A DNA stretch of 64,000 nt from Kordiimonadaceae bacterium (GCA_017640725.1 JAEPQB010000003.1:62001-126000); one strand, 5' to 3'; positions 28,465 to 38,302 are shown, counted from the stretch's first letter. A program made the numbers and translations. The notes: generated by a model not told the origin, from the sequence alone.

Positions 28465-29619
28465 CTAGTTGGCTTCCATGGAATTGGCAGCTTTCCAGGC
28501 TGCAACACGCGCGGTGGCATTGGTGCGGATGTTGCCGAAGAATTTGTGATAATCATACACATGGAAGTTTTCGCCGCTCATCTTAAACTCCTGCCAGGCT
28601 TCGCCGGGCTCGTTTTCCAGAACCAAAAAGCCATCCGCATCGCACGCCGCGCCGTTCAGGCCAACAATCGGTTCGCCAAGAGGATCGTCATCGCCCATGC
28701 GGGCCTGCGCGCCAATGTTGGCATCCGCGTCTGCGGCCCCATCAATGGTCCAGGTTAGTGGATTGGTGCACAGCATCTGTGTGCCAGCGCGTGGCAAACC
28801 TGCAAGGCTGGTGGACGACTCGAAAAAGGCTTTGATGCCCTCAGCGTCGCCGTCAGGACCAAACGTCTGGTAGGAGACAACGCACTGAGTATCCGTTGCC
28901 GTTTGGCACGCTTCAATACCCGGCATGGCACCAAGGTCGGCTTCCACACTCACGGGCCAACCAACGATGTAGGTTGCCACCATACGTTCCGCCAAGTCAC
29001 TACCTGCCAAACGCTGTTGCAAGAGCGACAACAGATGCAATGAGCCCTGGCTATGCCCCGCCAAAATGAAAGGGCGGCCTTCGTTGCGGTCGGCGATAAA
29101 CTGGTCAAAGGCATTCAAAACATCAGAATAGGCGAAAACAAGCGCCTGAAGCCCGTCACCTTCATTGTCAAAAAAGGCGCCAAACGTGGCCTGCCGGTAG
29201 CGCGGCGCATAAATGTTGCCAGCCAGATTGAAAGCGCTGGCCTGCATTTTGAGCACACGCTTCTCGAGGCGCAGGTTGGCGTCTGCTGCATCCAGCGGCG
29301 CATTCCAACTATCCCGGCTCAGGTAAGTTGTGGGGTGAACAAAAAACACATCAACATCGGGCACAACCGCAATGCTGACCTCACCAGCAGGTCGTCCCTT
29401 GGCAAAACTGTCTTTGCTGGGCAGGGCCGCCCAATTGGCATCGTCTGTGTAATCAAGAGGCTCGCTGCTGATGGCAGTGAACGGATCACCCGGTGTGAAA
29501 GCAATGCGCAGCGCCCGCGCTGGGTCTGCCTGTATCCAGGCAAATATGGCCAGCGTGATGACAATCAGTCCTGCAATAACCCACAGAAAAATGGCAGCTG
29601 GTTTTACTCTCCCGGCCAT
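28465..29619 (-). CDS. DUF3089 alpha/beta-hydrolase-like membrane-anchored protein
   Basis: A 384-residue protein with an N-terminal membrane anchor (about residues 8-31, IFLWVIAGLIVITLAIF) followed by a DUF3089 domain. The serine-hydrolase elbow GHSQGS is near residue 186, and DVFFVHPTTYLSRDSWN precedes it; the pattern suggests an alpha/beta hydrolase whose substrate is unknown. The active part should face the periplasm. The frame extends to TTG at 29643, but ATG at 29619 has AGGGAG at 29626-29631 and is chosen. It begins 1 bp after the GNAT stop, and ruvX follows after 2 bp. Confidence 0.87.
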   Translation of the reverse strand: MAGRVKPAAIFLWVIAGLIVITLAIFAWIQADPARALRIAFTPGDPFTAISSEPLDYTDDANWAALPSKDSFAKGRPAGEVSIAVVPDVDVFFVHPTTYLSRDSWNAPLDAADANLRLEKRVLKMQASAFNLAGNIYAPRYRQATFGAFFDNEGDGLQALVFAYSDVLNAFDQFIADRNEGRPFILAGHSQGSLHLLSLLQQRLAGSDLAERMVATYIVGWPVSVEADLGAMPGIEACQTATDTQCVVSYQTFGPDGDAEGIKAFFESSTSLAGLPRAGTQMLCTNPLTWTIDGAADADANIGAQARMGDDDPLGEPIVGLNGAACDADGFLVLENEPGEAWQEFKMSGENFHVYDYHKFFGNIRTNATARVAAWKAANSMEAN

Positions 29620-29620
29620 T

Positions 29621-30172
29621 TCATTCTCCCTCAATATTTTCAACGCCCGATGAATTTGGCCAATATGCCATTAAAACATCATCGGTAAAATCATTTTTGT
29701 TGTAGCGGATTGCCCGCCGGCGAACACCTTCTTGCACAAAACCACACTTTTTATAGAGAGCCATGGCACTTTCATTGTCTGCGTGCACATGCAATTCAAT
29801 TTTTTCAAGGCGTTCATTGCCGCGCACCCACTCAATAAAACTGTTCAGCAATCGGTGCCCAATTCCCTGTCCATGCCAGTCCGGGTGCACCGACATTGCG
29901 AATGTGGTGACATGCTTGACCCGCTCACGCCGGTCGGTCCAGCTGTCAATCATGCCAACAATGTCTCTGCCGTCTGTGGCAATCAGGCAGGTTTCATAAG
30001 GGTTTGTCGCTTTGCCAGCAATCCACATTCGCTGCCGAAAGGGGCCGCTTGCAAACTCATGCGGGCGCGTAATCAGGTGTTCGCTGGTCGCAAAAATGTG
30101 TCGCACATATCGGTTTAATTTGCGGGCATCACTCGCAATTGCAGGCCTGATCTCAATATTTGCGCTGGTCAT
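29621..30172 (-). CDS. GNAT family N-acetyltransferase
   Basis: A 183-residue acetyltransferase of the RimI-like GNAT type. The acetyl-CoA loop is VHPDWHGQGIGHRLLNSF (about residues 103-120), followed by IELHVHADNESAMALYKKCGF, the classic C-terminal GNAT pattern. The open frame begins at 30262, but ATG at 30172 has AGGGA at 30179-30183, six bases away, and starts the homologous part; the upstream 30 codons are probably untranslated. It is the first gene of the minus-strand run with DUF3089 and ruvX and is divergent from gatC. Substrate unknown. Confidence 0.88.
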   Translation of the reverse strand: MTSANIEIRPAIASDARKLNRYVRHIFATSEHLITRPHEFASGPFRQRMWIAGKATNPYETCLIATDGRDIVGMIDSWTDRRERVKHVTTFAMSVHPDWHGQGIGHRLLNSFIEWVRGNERLEKIELHVHADNESAMALYKKCGFVQEGVRRRAIRYNKNDFTDDVLMAYWPNSSGVENIEGE

Positions 30173-30280
30173 ACCGATTCCCTGCTTGCGGCAACGCGTC
30201 TGTGGCGCTAAGTTCCGCGCTGATTTCAGCGGATTTTCTGGGTAATACCCCACAATAATCATGCCTAACAGGATTTTTTG

Positions 30281-30571
30281 ATGTCGAATATCGATAAGGC
30301 AACAGTAGCCAAGATCGCGCGGCTTGCGCGGATCAAGATTGAAGATGAAAAGCTTGAGCCCCTGGCGGGCGAGCTTAACAACATTCTCGGCTGGGTAGAG
30401 CAGCTGGGTGAAGTGAACACGGATGACATTCAGCCCATGTCTTCAGTGGTGGATGCCAAGCTGCGTTGGCGCCAGGACGAAGTGAACGATGGCGACAAAG
30501 CTGACAGCGTGCTGAAAAACGCACCAAACGCCGAGTATGGCTTTTTCGCCGTGCCAAAAGTGATTGAGTAG
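30281..30571 (+). CDS. gatC: GatC, Asp/Glu-tRNA amidotransferase subunit C
   Basis: Small structural subunit of GatCAB, which converts misacylated Glu-tRNA(Gln) (and Asp-tRNA(Asn)) to the correct amide form. The 96-residue product shows the GatC pattern: KIARLARIKIEDEKLEPLAGELNNIL helix pair (about 9-34), then DDIQPMSSVVDAKLRWRQDEV and the C-terminal NAPNAEYGFFAVPKVIE. ATG at 30281 is preceded by AGGA at 30270-30273; a TTG directly before it is not needed. gatA follows after 9 bp. Confidence 0.96.
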   Translation: MSNIDKATVAKIARLARIKIEDEKLEPLAGELNNILGWVEQLGEVNTDDIQPMSSVVDAKLRWRQDEVNDGDKADSVLKNAPNAEYGFFAVPKVIE

Positions 30572-30580
30572 GGCAGGTCG

Positions 30581-32062
30581 ATGAGTGATTTAACCAAACT
30601 GAAAATCGCCGAAGCGCGCGACCTGCTCGCGAAAGGCGACCTGACGTCGCGTGAGCTGACAGAAGCCCACATCGCTGCTGTTGAAGCTGCTGATCCTTTG
30701 AACGCTTACATTGAAAAGACGCCTGAGATTGCGCTCGAGCAGGCTGACGCCGCCGACGCCAAAATCAAAGCGGGTGACGCGAGTGGCATGACAGGCATCC
30801 CCGTAGGCATCAAAGACCTGTTTGCGACCAAAGGAGTGCATACGCAGGCCTGCTCAAAAATTCTGGACAGCTTCAAGCCAGAGTATGAGAGCACAGTCAC
30901 CCAAAAACTGTGGGATGACGGCGCTGTGATGCTTGGCAAACTCAATATGGATGAGTTTGCGATGGGCTCCTCGAACGAGACCAGCTTTTACGGCCCTGTG
31001 AAAAACCCATGGCGCGCCAAGGGCAGCAACAATGATTTTGTGCCGGGCGGTTCGTCTGGTGGTTCTGTGGCTTCCGTTGCTGGCTATGCTGCAATGGGTG
31101 CAACTGCTTCTGATACGGGTGGGTCCATCCGTCAGCCAGCTGCCTTTACCGGCACCTTTGGCATCAAGCCAACCTATGGCCGCTGCAGCCGGTATGGCAT
31201 GGTGGCGTTCGCAAGCTCGCTTGACCAGGCAGGCACCATCACCCGCGACGTGCGCGACGGTGCCATCATGCTCGAAAGCATCTCGGGTTTTGATCCCAAG
31301 GACAGCACGTCGGTGGACATTCCAGTGCCAAACTTTGAAGCGGCGCTCACGGGCGATATTCGCGGCATGAAGATCGGTATTCCGCAGGAATATCATCTGG
31401 CTGGCATGCCGGGCGAGATTGAAGCGCTGTGGCACCAAGGCATTGAGTGGATGAAAGCAGCGGGTGCTGAAGTGGTGGATATCAATCTGCCACACACCAA
31501 ATACGCACTGCCAACCTATTATATTGTGGCACCTGCGGAGGCGTCCTCTAACCTGGCGCGCTATGACGGTGTGCGTTACGGCCACCGTAATGTGCCGGAT
31601 AATGGCGGCCTTGTGGACATGTATGAAGCGACCCGTGCCGACGGCTTCGGTGACGAAGTTAAGCGCCGGATCATGATTGGCACCTATGTGCTGTCTGCCG
31701 GTTATTATGATGCCTACTATCTGAAAGCGCAGAAAGTGCGTCAGCTGATCGCTGATGACTTCAAGCGCGCGTTTGAAAAAGTAGACGCGATCCTGACGCC
31801 AACAGCACCAAGTGCAGCTTTTGCGTTTGGCGAGAAGTCGGATGATCCGCTTGCGATGTATCTCAACGACGTATTCACTGTGCCAGCGTCCCTTGCGGGT
31901 CTGCCGGGCTCAAGTGTGCCTGCAGGGCTCGACTCAAACGGCCTGCCTCTTGGCCTTCAGGTGCTTGGTAAGGCTTGGGACGAAGAAACAGTGCTCAAGG
32001 TTTCAGGTGTGATTGAACAAGCGGCGGCTTTCACGAGCCAGCCTGAATTGTGGTGGAGATAA
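30581..32062 (+). CDS. gatA: GatA, Asp/Glu-tRNA amidotransferase subunit A
   Basis: Amidase subunit that releases ammonia from glutamine for GatB. The 493-residue product carries the amidase-signature triad: Lys78 in VGIKDLF, the cis-Ser in [13 protein letters not shown] and the nucleophile Ser in [11 protein letters not shown] (about residues 150-180). Length is that of the family. It is the middle gene of gatC-gatA-gatB, with gatB 4 bp downstream. Its presence implies the organism makes Gln-tRNA (and perhaps Asn-tRNA) by transamidation, as usual in the class. Confidence 0.97.
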   Translation: MSDLTKLKIAEARDLLAKGDLTSRELTEAHIAAVEAADPLNAYIEKTPEIALEQADAADAKIKAGDASGMTGIPVGIKDLFATKGVHTQACSKILDSFKPEYESTVTQKLWDDGAVMLGKLNMDEFAMGSSNETSFYGPVKNPWRAKGSNNDFVPGGSSGGSVASVAGYAAMGATASDTGGSIRQPAAFTGTFGIKPTYGRCSRYGMVAFASSLDQAGTITRDVRDGAIMLESISGFDPKDSTSVDIPVPNFEAALTGDIRGMKIGIPQEYHLAGMPGEIEALWHQGIEWMKAAGAEVVDINLPHTKYALPTYYIVAPAEASSNLARYDGVRYGHRNVPDNGGLVDMYEATRADGFGDEVKRRIMIGTYVLSAGYYDAYYLKAQKVRQLIADDFKRAFEKVDAILTPTAPSAAFAFGEKSDDPLAMYLNDVFTVPASLAGLPGSSVPAGLDSNGLPLGLQVLGKAWDEETVLKVSGVIEQAAAFTSQPELWWR

Positions 32063-32066
32063 GGTC

Positions 32067-33554
32067 ATGAGTAGCTATCGCATTCAAGGCGCAACAGCCG
32101 ACTGGGAAGTGGTGATCGGTCTTGAGGTCCACGCCCAGGTAATTTCTAACGCCAAACTGTTTTCTGGCGCTGCTACCGAATTTGGTGCAGAGCCAAACGC
32201 GCAAGTGTCGCTAGTTGACGCAGCCATGCCCGGCATGCTGCCAACGATTAATGGCGAGTGTGTACGCCAGGCCGTGCGTACTGGTCTCGCGCTGGGCGCA
32301 CAGATCAACAAATTCTCTGTATTTGATCGCAAGAACTATTTTTATGCTGACCTGCCGCAAGGCTACCAGATCAGCCAGTTCAAGCACCCTGTAGTGGGTG
32401 AGGGCACAATTGTGCTCGATCTTGATGAAGGTGCCTCGAAAGAAGTGGGAGTTGAACGTATTCACCTTGAGCAGGATGCGGGCAAGTCCATGCATGACCA
32501 GCACCCTCAGTTCACCTATGTGGACTTGAACCGCTCAGGCGTTGCGCTGATGGAAATCGTCTCCATGCCTGATATGCGCAGCCCGGAAGAAGCGGGTGCT
32601 TACCTTACGAAGCTTCGTACCATCCTGCGCTACATTGGCACTTGCGACGGCAATATGGAGCAGGGCAGCATGCGCGCAGACGTAAACGTTTCTGTACGCA
32701 AAGTAGGCGATCCATTGGGTACGCGCTGTGAGATCAAAAACGTCAACTCGATCCGGTTTGTGCGTCAGGCCATCGAAGTGGAAGCACGTCGCCAGGTGGA
32801 TATTATTGAAGCAGGCGGCACGATTGATCAGGAAACCCGCCTGTTTGACCCCAACAAGGGTGAAACCCGTTCCATGCGGTCCAAAGAAGAAGCGCATGAC
32901 TATCGCTATTTCCCGGACCCGGACCTGCTGCCGCTTGAGTTTGATGATGCCTTCATCGAAGCCGCTCGCGATAGCCTGCCGGAGCTGCCGGACGAGAAGA
33001 AATCCCGCTTCATGCAGGCCCTTGGCCTGAACGATTATTCAGCAGGCGTTTTGGTAGCTGAAAAAGAAGCTTCTGAGTTCTTTGAAACGTTGGTGGCTGA
33101 AGTCGCAAAAGCAACCAAGAAAGATGCCGCAGATGTTGCTGTCAAAGCGTCAAACTGGCTGACAGGTGATCTGTTTGGTGCGCTGAACAAAGCAGGCAAA
33201 ACAATCGCGGAGACACCGGTAAGTGCGGCCCAGGGTGCTGAGCTGTTGGCACTGATTGAAGACAACACGATTTCTGGCCGCATCGCCAAAGATGTGTTCG
33301 AGATCATGTTCGAAACCGGCAAGGATGCAGGCGCAATCGTTGAAGAAAAAGGCCTCAAGCAGGTTTCTGACACTGGCGAGATCGAAAAGATCATCGACGA
33401 TATTATCGCTGCGAACCCTAACCAGTTGGAGCAGTACCGTGCGGGCAAAGACAAGCTCTTGGGCTTCTTTGTTGGTCAGGTCATGAAAGCAACGCAAGGT
33501 AAAGCAAACCCGGGTGTTGTGAACAAGCTCCTGAAGCCAAAGCTTGACGGTTAA
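32067..33554 (+). CDS. gatB: GatB, Asp/Glu-tRNA amidotransferase subunit B
   Basis: Activates the side-chain carboxylate of the mischarged tRNA with ATP and transfers ammonia to it. The 495-residue product starts with [13 protein letters not shown], has the cradle-domain signature [18 protein letters not shown], metal-site residues in [17 protein letters not shown], and a C-terminal helical plus YqeY-like tail domain that binds tRNA. The frame runs upstream into gatA to 32013, but ATG at 32067 with AAGG just before is the obvious start, 4 bp after gatA. A strong terminator ends the operon. Confidence 0.97.
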   Translation: MSSYRIQGATADWEVVIGLEVHAQVISNAKLFSGAATEFGAEPNAQVSLVDAAMPGMLPTINGECVRQAVRTGLALGAQINKFSVFDRKNYFYADLPQGYQISQFKHPVVGEGTIVLDLDEGASKEVGVERIHLEQDAGKSMHDQHPQFTYVDLNRSGVALMEIVSMPDMRSPEEAGAYLTKLRTILRYIGTCDGNMEQGSMRADVNVSVRKVGDPLGTRCEIKNVNSIRFVRQAIEVEARRQVDIIEAGGTIDQETRLFDPNKGETRSMRSKEEAHDYRYFPDPDLLPLEFDDAFIEAARDSLPELPDEKKSRFMQALGLNDYSAGVLVAEKEASEFFETLVAEVAKATKKDAADVAVKASNWLTGDLFGALNKAGKTIAETPVSAAQGAELLALIEDNTISGRIAKDVFEIMFETGKDAGAIVEEKGLKQVSDTGEIEKIIDDIIAANPNQLEQYRAGKDKLLGFFVGQVMKATQGKANPGVVNKLLKPKLDG

Positions 33555-33578
33555 TTCAGTCGAAAGTTCAGACTATGC

Positions 33579-33604
33579 AAAGCCCGCCTTCGAGCGGGCT
33601 TTTT
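33579..33604 (+). terminator. Rho-independent terminator of gatCAB
   Basis: A perfect 9-bp stem, AAAGCCCGC with GCGGGCTTT (33579-33587 with 33594-33602), 6-base loop, followed by T residues on the plus strand, 25 bp after the gatB stop. Confidence 0.9.
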
Positions 33605-33696
33605 CTTTGGGATTAAGTGTTATGTTATCGCGACCAGTGGTGGTGCGAAGTTTGGCGGCCTGACCTATCATTGCTTCCAGGATGAGGGAGGATGAT

Positions 33697-35946
33697 ATGG
33701 CTGTATTGGAACTGAACAGGCGCCGCGCAGTACAACTTTTTTCGGCAGCAGGTGCCATTACGCTGATGTCGCCAGCCGCTGTATTTGGCGCGAACCAATC
33801 GAATTTGGCAGCAGACGGCATGAGCGTGCCACTTGTCAAAATCAATCCGGACAATTCCGCCATCATTTATAGCCCCAGCCCGGATATGGGGCAGGGAACG
33901 TCGACCGGCCTCGCGATGATCATCGCCGAAGAACTCGACCTGGATTGGGATACAGTCTCTGTTGAGTTCCTGCCGCTTAGGCGTCACCGCGGCGCGGATG
34001 GCCGCATGCGCCACACTTACGCACCGCAAACTGCGGGCGGCAGCGGCAGCATCCGGCGCGGGTCAAACCTGCTGCCAAAAATTGCCGCGCAGGGCCGCGA
34101 CATGTTCGTGCGTGCGGCGGCCGCAACGTGGGGTGTCGCTGATAAGAGCCTGACGACACAAAACTCCAGCGTGCACCACCCGGCATCTGGCCGGTCAGTG
34201 CGCTATGCCGACTTGGCTGACGAGGTAGCCAAGCTAGAGCCACGCGAAACCGCTCAGCCAAAAGACCGCAAACACTATAAAATCGTTGGCACATCAAGGG
34301 TTTTGAACGCCTGTCGCGACATTGTCACGGGCAAACCGGTGTTTGGTATGGACCAGGAAATTCCAGGCATGCTGCACGCTGTGATTTCACGCTGCCCGCA
34401 TTTTTCTGGCTCGGTGAAATCAGTGGATGACGCGGCAGCGCGCGCCGTGCCGGGCGTGAGGGACGTCATCATCATGGAGCAAGCGGACCGCGAAGGCCCG
34501 ATGGCCTGGACGCTCGTTGCCGGTGTTGCAGTTGTTGCAGACAGTTTATGGGCCGCCAAAAAAGCCCGCGACCTTCTGGAAATCAAGTGGGAAACTGGCA
34601 CTTTTGCTGGCTATAGTTCTTCTGAGATGGAAAAGCTCAGCCTCGACATCCTCGACACGGATGAAGGCTTTGACATTATCAACTTTGAAGGTGACGGCCT
34701 GCGCGACGAAGGCGACTTCGACAAAGCCTTTGCTGGTGCGGCGGAAACGCATGACGCGCGCTACTGCGTGTCCCATATCGCGCATGCGTTGATGGAGCCC
34801 CACAACGCGATTGCTGATGTGCGTGCTGACAGTGTTTATATGAGTGTGCCATGCCAGCACCCTTACCGCGTGCAGGACGTCGCCCATGACATCACGGGCA
34901 TTGCACCAGAAAAGATCAAAGTTGATGTGTCCCGCTCCGGTGGCGGTTTTGGTCGCCGCTGGGAAAAAGACTATCCGGCTGAGGCCGTGTGGCTGTCCAA
35001 GAAAGTGGGGCGGCCCATAAAGGTCACCTGGACCCGTGAAGACGAGTTAACGCAAGACCGCTACCGCAACGCTGACAATTACCGCATGACAGGTGGTGTG
35101 GATCGTGGCGGCAAGCTAACGGCCCTGAGGCAGCGCGTTGCGACCGGTTATCCAAGCCGCTTCGCTGACAAGCTGCCGCCGGTTGGTTGGGCGTATGAAG
35201 ACCTGATGGGCTGGCATTTCACGGTCGGGCTCATTGAAAACCACCGCATGGAACAACAGTTTCGGCCAAGCCCTGTGCCCCGCGGCCCATGGCGCGCACC
35301 CGGCAGCGTGAACAGCGCATTTGCGCAAATGAGCTTTCTGGACGAACTTGCACACAAAGCCGGTATTGATCCGCTCGAGTTCCAGCTATCGGTGCTGGCG
35401 CCGTATCGAAAACTTGGCGAAGGCCGCTACCCGTTTGACACCGGACGGATGGCTGCTTGCTTTGAAAAGGCCGCGTCCGAGGCAGACTGGAGAAACCCGC
35501 TTCCTGAAGGGCGAGGCCGAGGCATCGCAGGGTATTTTTCTCACCTCTCCTATGTTGCGCATGTCATCGAAGTATCAGTCGAAAATGGCTTTCTAACCGT
35601 TGAGAAAGTTACATCAGCCGCTGATTGTGGTTTTGTGATCAACCCCCTGAGTGTGCGTGCCCAGATCGAGGGCGCCATTCATGACGGCCTCTCGGTGGCG
35701 CTCGGGCAAGAAATCACTGTTAAGAATGGCGCGGTCGTTGAGACCAATTTCGACAGTTACCAGATGGCGCGCATCGATCGGGCGCCAAAACAAATCGACA
35801 TTCACCTTATTGAAGGCTCCAAAGATGCAACCGGCATGGGGGAGCCCGCTATTCCACCTTTCGCCCCGGCGCTGACAAACGCCATATTCGCAGCAACTGG
35901 CAAACGCATTCGCCGACTGCCCATTGCGGACCAACTTGACGCCTAA
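33697..35946 (+). CDS. Molybdopterin-binding hydroxylase large subunit, IorB-like, exported
   Basis: A 749-residue member of the xanthine dehydrogenase/aldehyde oxidase superfamily, of the isoquinoline 1-oxidoreductase beta-subunit type. The N-terminus has RRRAVQLFSAAGAITL, a plausible twin-arginine signal. Molybdenum-cofactor features include SRSGGGFGRRWEKDYPAEA (about 410-428), PRGPWRAPGSVNSAFAQM (about 528) and the catalytic Glu in GMGEPAIPPFAPALTNA near the C-terminus. Relatives need a small [2Fe-2S] partner (IorA-like), and none is adjacent; gatB lies upstream and a structural protein downstream. ATG at 33697 follows GGGAGG (33686-33691). Substrate unknown; a purine or N-heterocycle enzyme is not excluded. 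Confidence 0.88.
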   Translation: MAVLELNRRRAVQLFSAAGAITLMSPAAVFGANQSNLAADGMSVPLVKINPDNSAIIYSPSPDMGQGTSTGLAMIIAEELDLDWDTVSVEFLPLRRHRGADGRMRHTYAPQTAGGSGSIRRGSNLLPKIAAQGRDMFVRAAAATWGVADKSLTTQNSSVHHPASGRSVRYADLADEVAKLEPRETAQPKDRKHYKIVGTSRVLNACRDIVTGKPVFGMDQEIPGMLHAVISRCPHFSGSVKSVDDAAARAVPGVRDVIIMEQADREGPMAWTLVAGVAVVADSLWAAKKARDLLEIKWETGTFAGYSSSEMEKLSLDILDTDEGFDIINFEGDGLRDEGDFDKAFAGAAETHDARYCVSHIAHALMEPHNAIADVRADSVYMSVPCQHPYRVQDVAHDITGIAPEKIKVDVSRSGGGFGRRWEKDYPAEAVWLSKKVGRPIKVTWTREDELTQDRYRNADNYRMTGGVDRGGKLTALRQRVATGYPSRFADKLPPVGWAYEDLMGWHFTVGLIENHRMEQQFRPSPVPRGPWRAPGSVNSAFAQMSFLDELAHKAGIDPLEFQLSVLAPYRKLGEGRYPFDTGRMAACFEKAASEADWRNPLPEGRGRGIAGYFSHLSYVAHVIEVSVENGFLTVEKVTSAADCGFVINPLSVRAQIEGAIHDGLSVALGQEITVKNGAVVETNFDSYQMARIDRAPKQIDIHLIEGSKDATGMGEPAIPPFAPALTNAIFAATGKRIRRLPIADQLDA

Positions 35947-36116
35947 AATCGACTTACTGTTCATCTGAGCGCCCTAATTCTGCCACGCTGGCCCTTCACC
36001 TTGCTGTGAAGGGTCATTGCAAGGGTGTGGATGCATGACCAATTACACTGACGAAGGGGTTCATGTTGCGTTCAGTTGACCGCGGTATGCTGGGGCAACA
36101 TTGGTTGGAGAACGAC

Positions 36117-37583
36117 ATGCTGAAAAAGTCTCTGCTTATTGCAACCGCTACGGCGATTATGCTGCCTGTTCAGGTGGCGCCTGCATCCTTTGCTGATGAC
36201 CGGAAAGCCCGAGTGAAGTCAGAGCGGGTTGAGAAAAATTCTTCTCGCCAGCGTGCGGACCGCTCGCGGACCCGCCAACGGTCCCAGGCACGCCAATCCC
36301 AGGCACGCCAATCCCAGACACGCCAGTCTCAGACACGCCAGTCTCAGACACGCCAGTCTCAGGCACGCCAGTCTCAGGCACGACAACAAGCACAACGTTC
36401 AGCTCCGCAGCGTGTTAGAAGCGACGGTAAGCGGCAGCGCGTTGCGCCGCCAAATCGCAGCAATCAGGCCAGCCGGTCCAGCGCTCGCGAGCAGAATTAT
36501 GCAATCAGCCGCACCAATCAGGTCTCAGAGCGCCAGGCCGCGCGCGACAGCCGCCGTGTGCAAGAGCAGTCCCGCCAGCGCACGCGCCAAACGACACGTC
36601 AGTCCACGCGTCAATCTACTCGCCAGTCCACACGCCAGTCCACACGTCAGTCCACGCGTCAATCTACTCGCCAATCAACCCGGCAACAGGTGCGCAATGA
36701 AGGGCGGCGCGTTGTTCGCAGTGAAGACACGTCACGCCGATCTCAGCGCTATGGTTCGCGCCGATACGATTATGACGATGCAGCGCGTTATAATTCTCGC
36801 GCGGCGCGCCGGGACGCCAGAAATCAGCGGGTAGACCGCAACCGGGACCGCGGCAGCTACCGCTATCGCGATACACACCGCCGTGCGGACTCGTACCAGC
36901 CTCGCGTACGCCGCAACAATCGGTGGAACGATTTCTGGTACCCACGGTATCGCAACAACTGGTTCTTTGGCTTCGGCAATTATTGGGGTGGCCCGCGCGT
37001 CGCCTTTGGTTTCAATGACTATTTCTGGCCCTATTATGGCGGCTACTATGCAGGCTATAACTATGGCACTTACTTTGGTCACTGGCCTTACCTGCGAGGG
37101 CATTATGGTCTGCGCTCGCACTGGGCTTGGGCTCATCATCATAACCACTATCATTACGGTACCTATTGCCCTGGGTTCCATAACCATGATGGCCACCACT
37201 TTGGTCATGCTGACTATCGCTATGCAGATGGTGGAAATGTTGCGGGCACCCTTGTTGGTGCCGTTGTAGGCGGCATTATCGGCGCTGAGATTGATGGCGG
37301 CCGCAACCGGACGGCTGGTGCTGTCACAGGGGCGCTTCTGGGCGCTGCTATCGGCAATGCGGCAACCGATCATGATCATGGGCACAATGACGCCTACGCT
37401 GGCACCTACGAGCCCTATTCAGCAGGCGCCCGGTTTGATGAAAATGGTCGGCATGTTTATGAAACCCGCCCTTACGAACCACCGGAAGAAGTGCGCACCT
37501 GCATGCGCTACGAATACGTGGGCGACACGTACCGCTGCACCAAGTGGGAAGTGGAATATGTTTACGATGATGTGCAGCAGTGA
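36117..37583 (+). CDS. Exported Arg/Gln/Ser-repeat protein with C-terminal glycine zipper
   Basis: A 488-residue envelope protein of unknown function. It has a Sec signal peptide (LLIATATAIMLPVQVAPASFA), a very basic Arg/Gln/Ser/Thr region (about 30-260) with two tandem repeat arrays, RQSQ[A/T] and RQST, a Trp/Tyr/His/Gly-rich middle (about 285-390), and a glycine-zipper segment GTLVGAVVGGIIGAEIDGG…TGALLGAAIGNAA near 400-440 like those in outer-membrane glycine-zipper proteins. A two-cysteine C-terminal segment (EEVRTCMRYEYVGDTYRCTKW) ends it. ATG at 36117 has GGAG at 36107-36110. No known family was recognised for the full length. Terminator follows. Confidence 0.8.
   Translation: MLKKSLLIATATAIMLPVQVAPASFADDRKARVKSERVEKNSSRQRADRSRTRQRSQARQSQARQSQTRQSQTRQSQTRQSQARQSQARQQAQRSAPQRVRSDGKRQRVAPPNRSNQASRSSAREQNYAISRTNQVSERQAARDSRRVQEQSRQRTRQTTRQSTRQSTRQSTRQSTRQSTRQSTRQSTRQQVRNEGRRVVRSEDTSRRSQRYGSRRYDYDDAARYNSRAARRDARNQRVDRNRDRGSYRYRDTHRRADSYQPRVRRNNRWNDFWYPRYRNNWFFGFGNYWGGPRVAFGFNDYFWPYYGGYYAGYNYGTYFGHWPYLRGHYGLRSHWAWAHHHNHYHYGTYCPGFHNHDGHHFGHADYRYADGGNVAGTLVGAVVGGIIGAEIDGGRNRTAGAVTGALLGAAIGNAATDHDHGHNDAYAGTYEPYSAGARFDENGRHVYETRPYEPPEEVRTCMRYEYVGDTYRCTKWEVEYVYDDVQQ
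36291..36380 (+). repeat. 15-bp tandem repeat coding RQSQ[A/T]
   Basis: Six head-to-tail 15-bp units, each CGCCA-[A/G]-TC-[C/T]-CAG-[A/G]-CA, in frame, with a degenerate extra unit before them. The copies differ at only three positions, so the array is young or homogenised and its copy number may vary between strains. Confidence 0.9.
36585..36680 (+). repeat. 12-bp tandem repeat coding RQ[S/T]T
   Basis: Eight in-frame 12-bp units encoding RQTT then seven RQST. Units 2-4 recur almost exactly as units 6-8 (CGTCAGTCCACG, CGTCAATCTACT, then CGCCA…), so a 48-bp higher-order duplication is visible. Confidence 0.9.
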
Positions 37584-37606
37584 TTAGCTTTTGTACTGAG
37601 TAAGCG

Positions 37607-37637
37607 AATGCCCGGGTCTTGCCCGGGCATTTTCTTT
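37607..37637 (+). terminator. Rho-independent terminator after the glycine-zipper gene
   Basis: AATGCCCGGG pairs with CCCGGGCATT (37607-37616 with 37622-37631), 5-base loop, followed by TTCTTTT on the plus strand, 23 bp after the stop codon. Confidence 0.88.
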
Positions 37638-38302
37638 TAGAATGGTTTCACCGCCCCCATAAATCCGATGGCAAAAAGCAATCCATATATTGCAAGCACC
37701 CATTTGCGGGTTTTGTTCTGAATGAAAAGAACCGCGGCTTCGGCCTCTGCGTCGCCTTCATTATTGATCAAATGCTGCAAAGCAGGTCCAAGCGGACGAT
37801 ATGAAATATCAATCAAAATAGATGTCGCAAAAATAAACGCGTAAAGCAGGGTTTTGGTGGCAAGCCAATTTTCAGCAATAGGCCCCAAACCCAACAGCGA
37901 GGAAACGGCGACTGCACCATAAGCCACAATCATGCTTGCCTGTAACCAGAAGTCGAGGGTTTTGGCGGTTTTTGCGATTGCGGTGCCTTGGCGTAGGTGC
38001 TGGGTCCAGCCCGCCCACAACAGCATGGCGCCAACTATCCACGCGCCAACCAGCACACTGATTGGCACCGCCCACCAGCTGCCCGCATTTGCCAAAGTGA
38101 CAGATATGGGCACCATCAATGCCACACAGGTGCGCGGTGCCATATCGACCATGGTAAGCACCTTCAGAAGCGTCAGTCGTTCCTGAAGGCTGTAGGTGTC
38201 CGCCTTGCGGGACTGTTGGCCAAGCACAAAAACACCCACATCACCGCCCAGCCAAAATACAAACAGCAGCAAGTGGATAAATACCAAAAAGTCGTAGGAC
38301 AA
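37637..38302 (-). CDS. Integral membrane protein of unknown function
   Basis: A 221-residue polytopic membrane protein with about six hydrophobic segments: near residues 4-28 (FLVFIHLLLFVFWLGGDVGVF), 55-72, 77-100, 122-142, 150-168 and 196-214. The HLLLFVFWLGGD start resembles CopD/DUF2269-like haem or copper-associated membrane families, but no diagnostic motif settles it. The open frame begins at TTG 38323; TTG at 38302 has GGGAGAG (38308-38314) five bases upstream and is preferred. It stands alone between two terminators. Confidence 0.75.
   Translation of the reverse strand: MSYDFLVFIHLLLFVFWLGGDVGVFVLGQQSRKADTYSLQERLTLLKVLTMVDMAPRTCVALMVPISVTLANAGSWWAVPISVLVGAWIVGAMLLWAGWTQHLRQGTAIAKTAKTLDFWLQASMIVAYGAVAVSSLLGLGPIAENWLATKTLLYAFIFATSILIDISYRPLGPALQHLINNEGDAEAEAAVLFIQNKTRKWVLAIYGLLFAIGFMGAVKPF

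Noticed and set aside
36291-36680. CRISPR-like arrays
   Set aside because: The repeats are 12-15 bp, adjacent without spacers, and in frame inside a coding sequence.
36732-37385. 217-codon minus-strand frame through the glycine-zipper gene
   Set aside because: Antisense to a gene with signal peptide, ribosome binding site and terminator; product is an Ile/Val/Ala-rich mirror.
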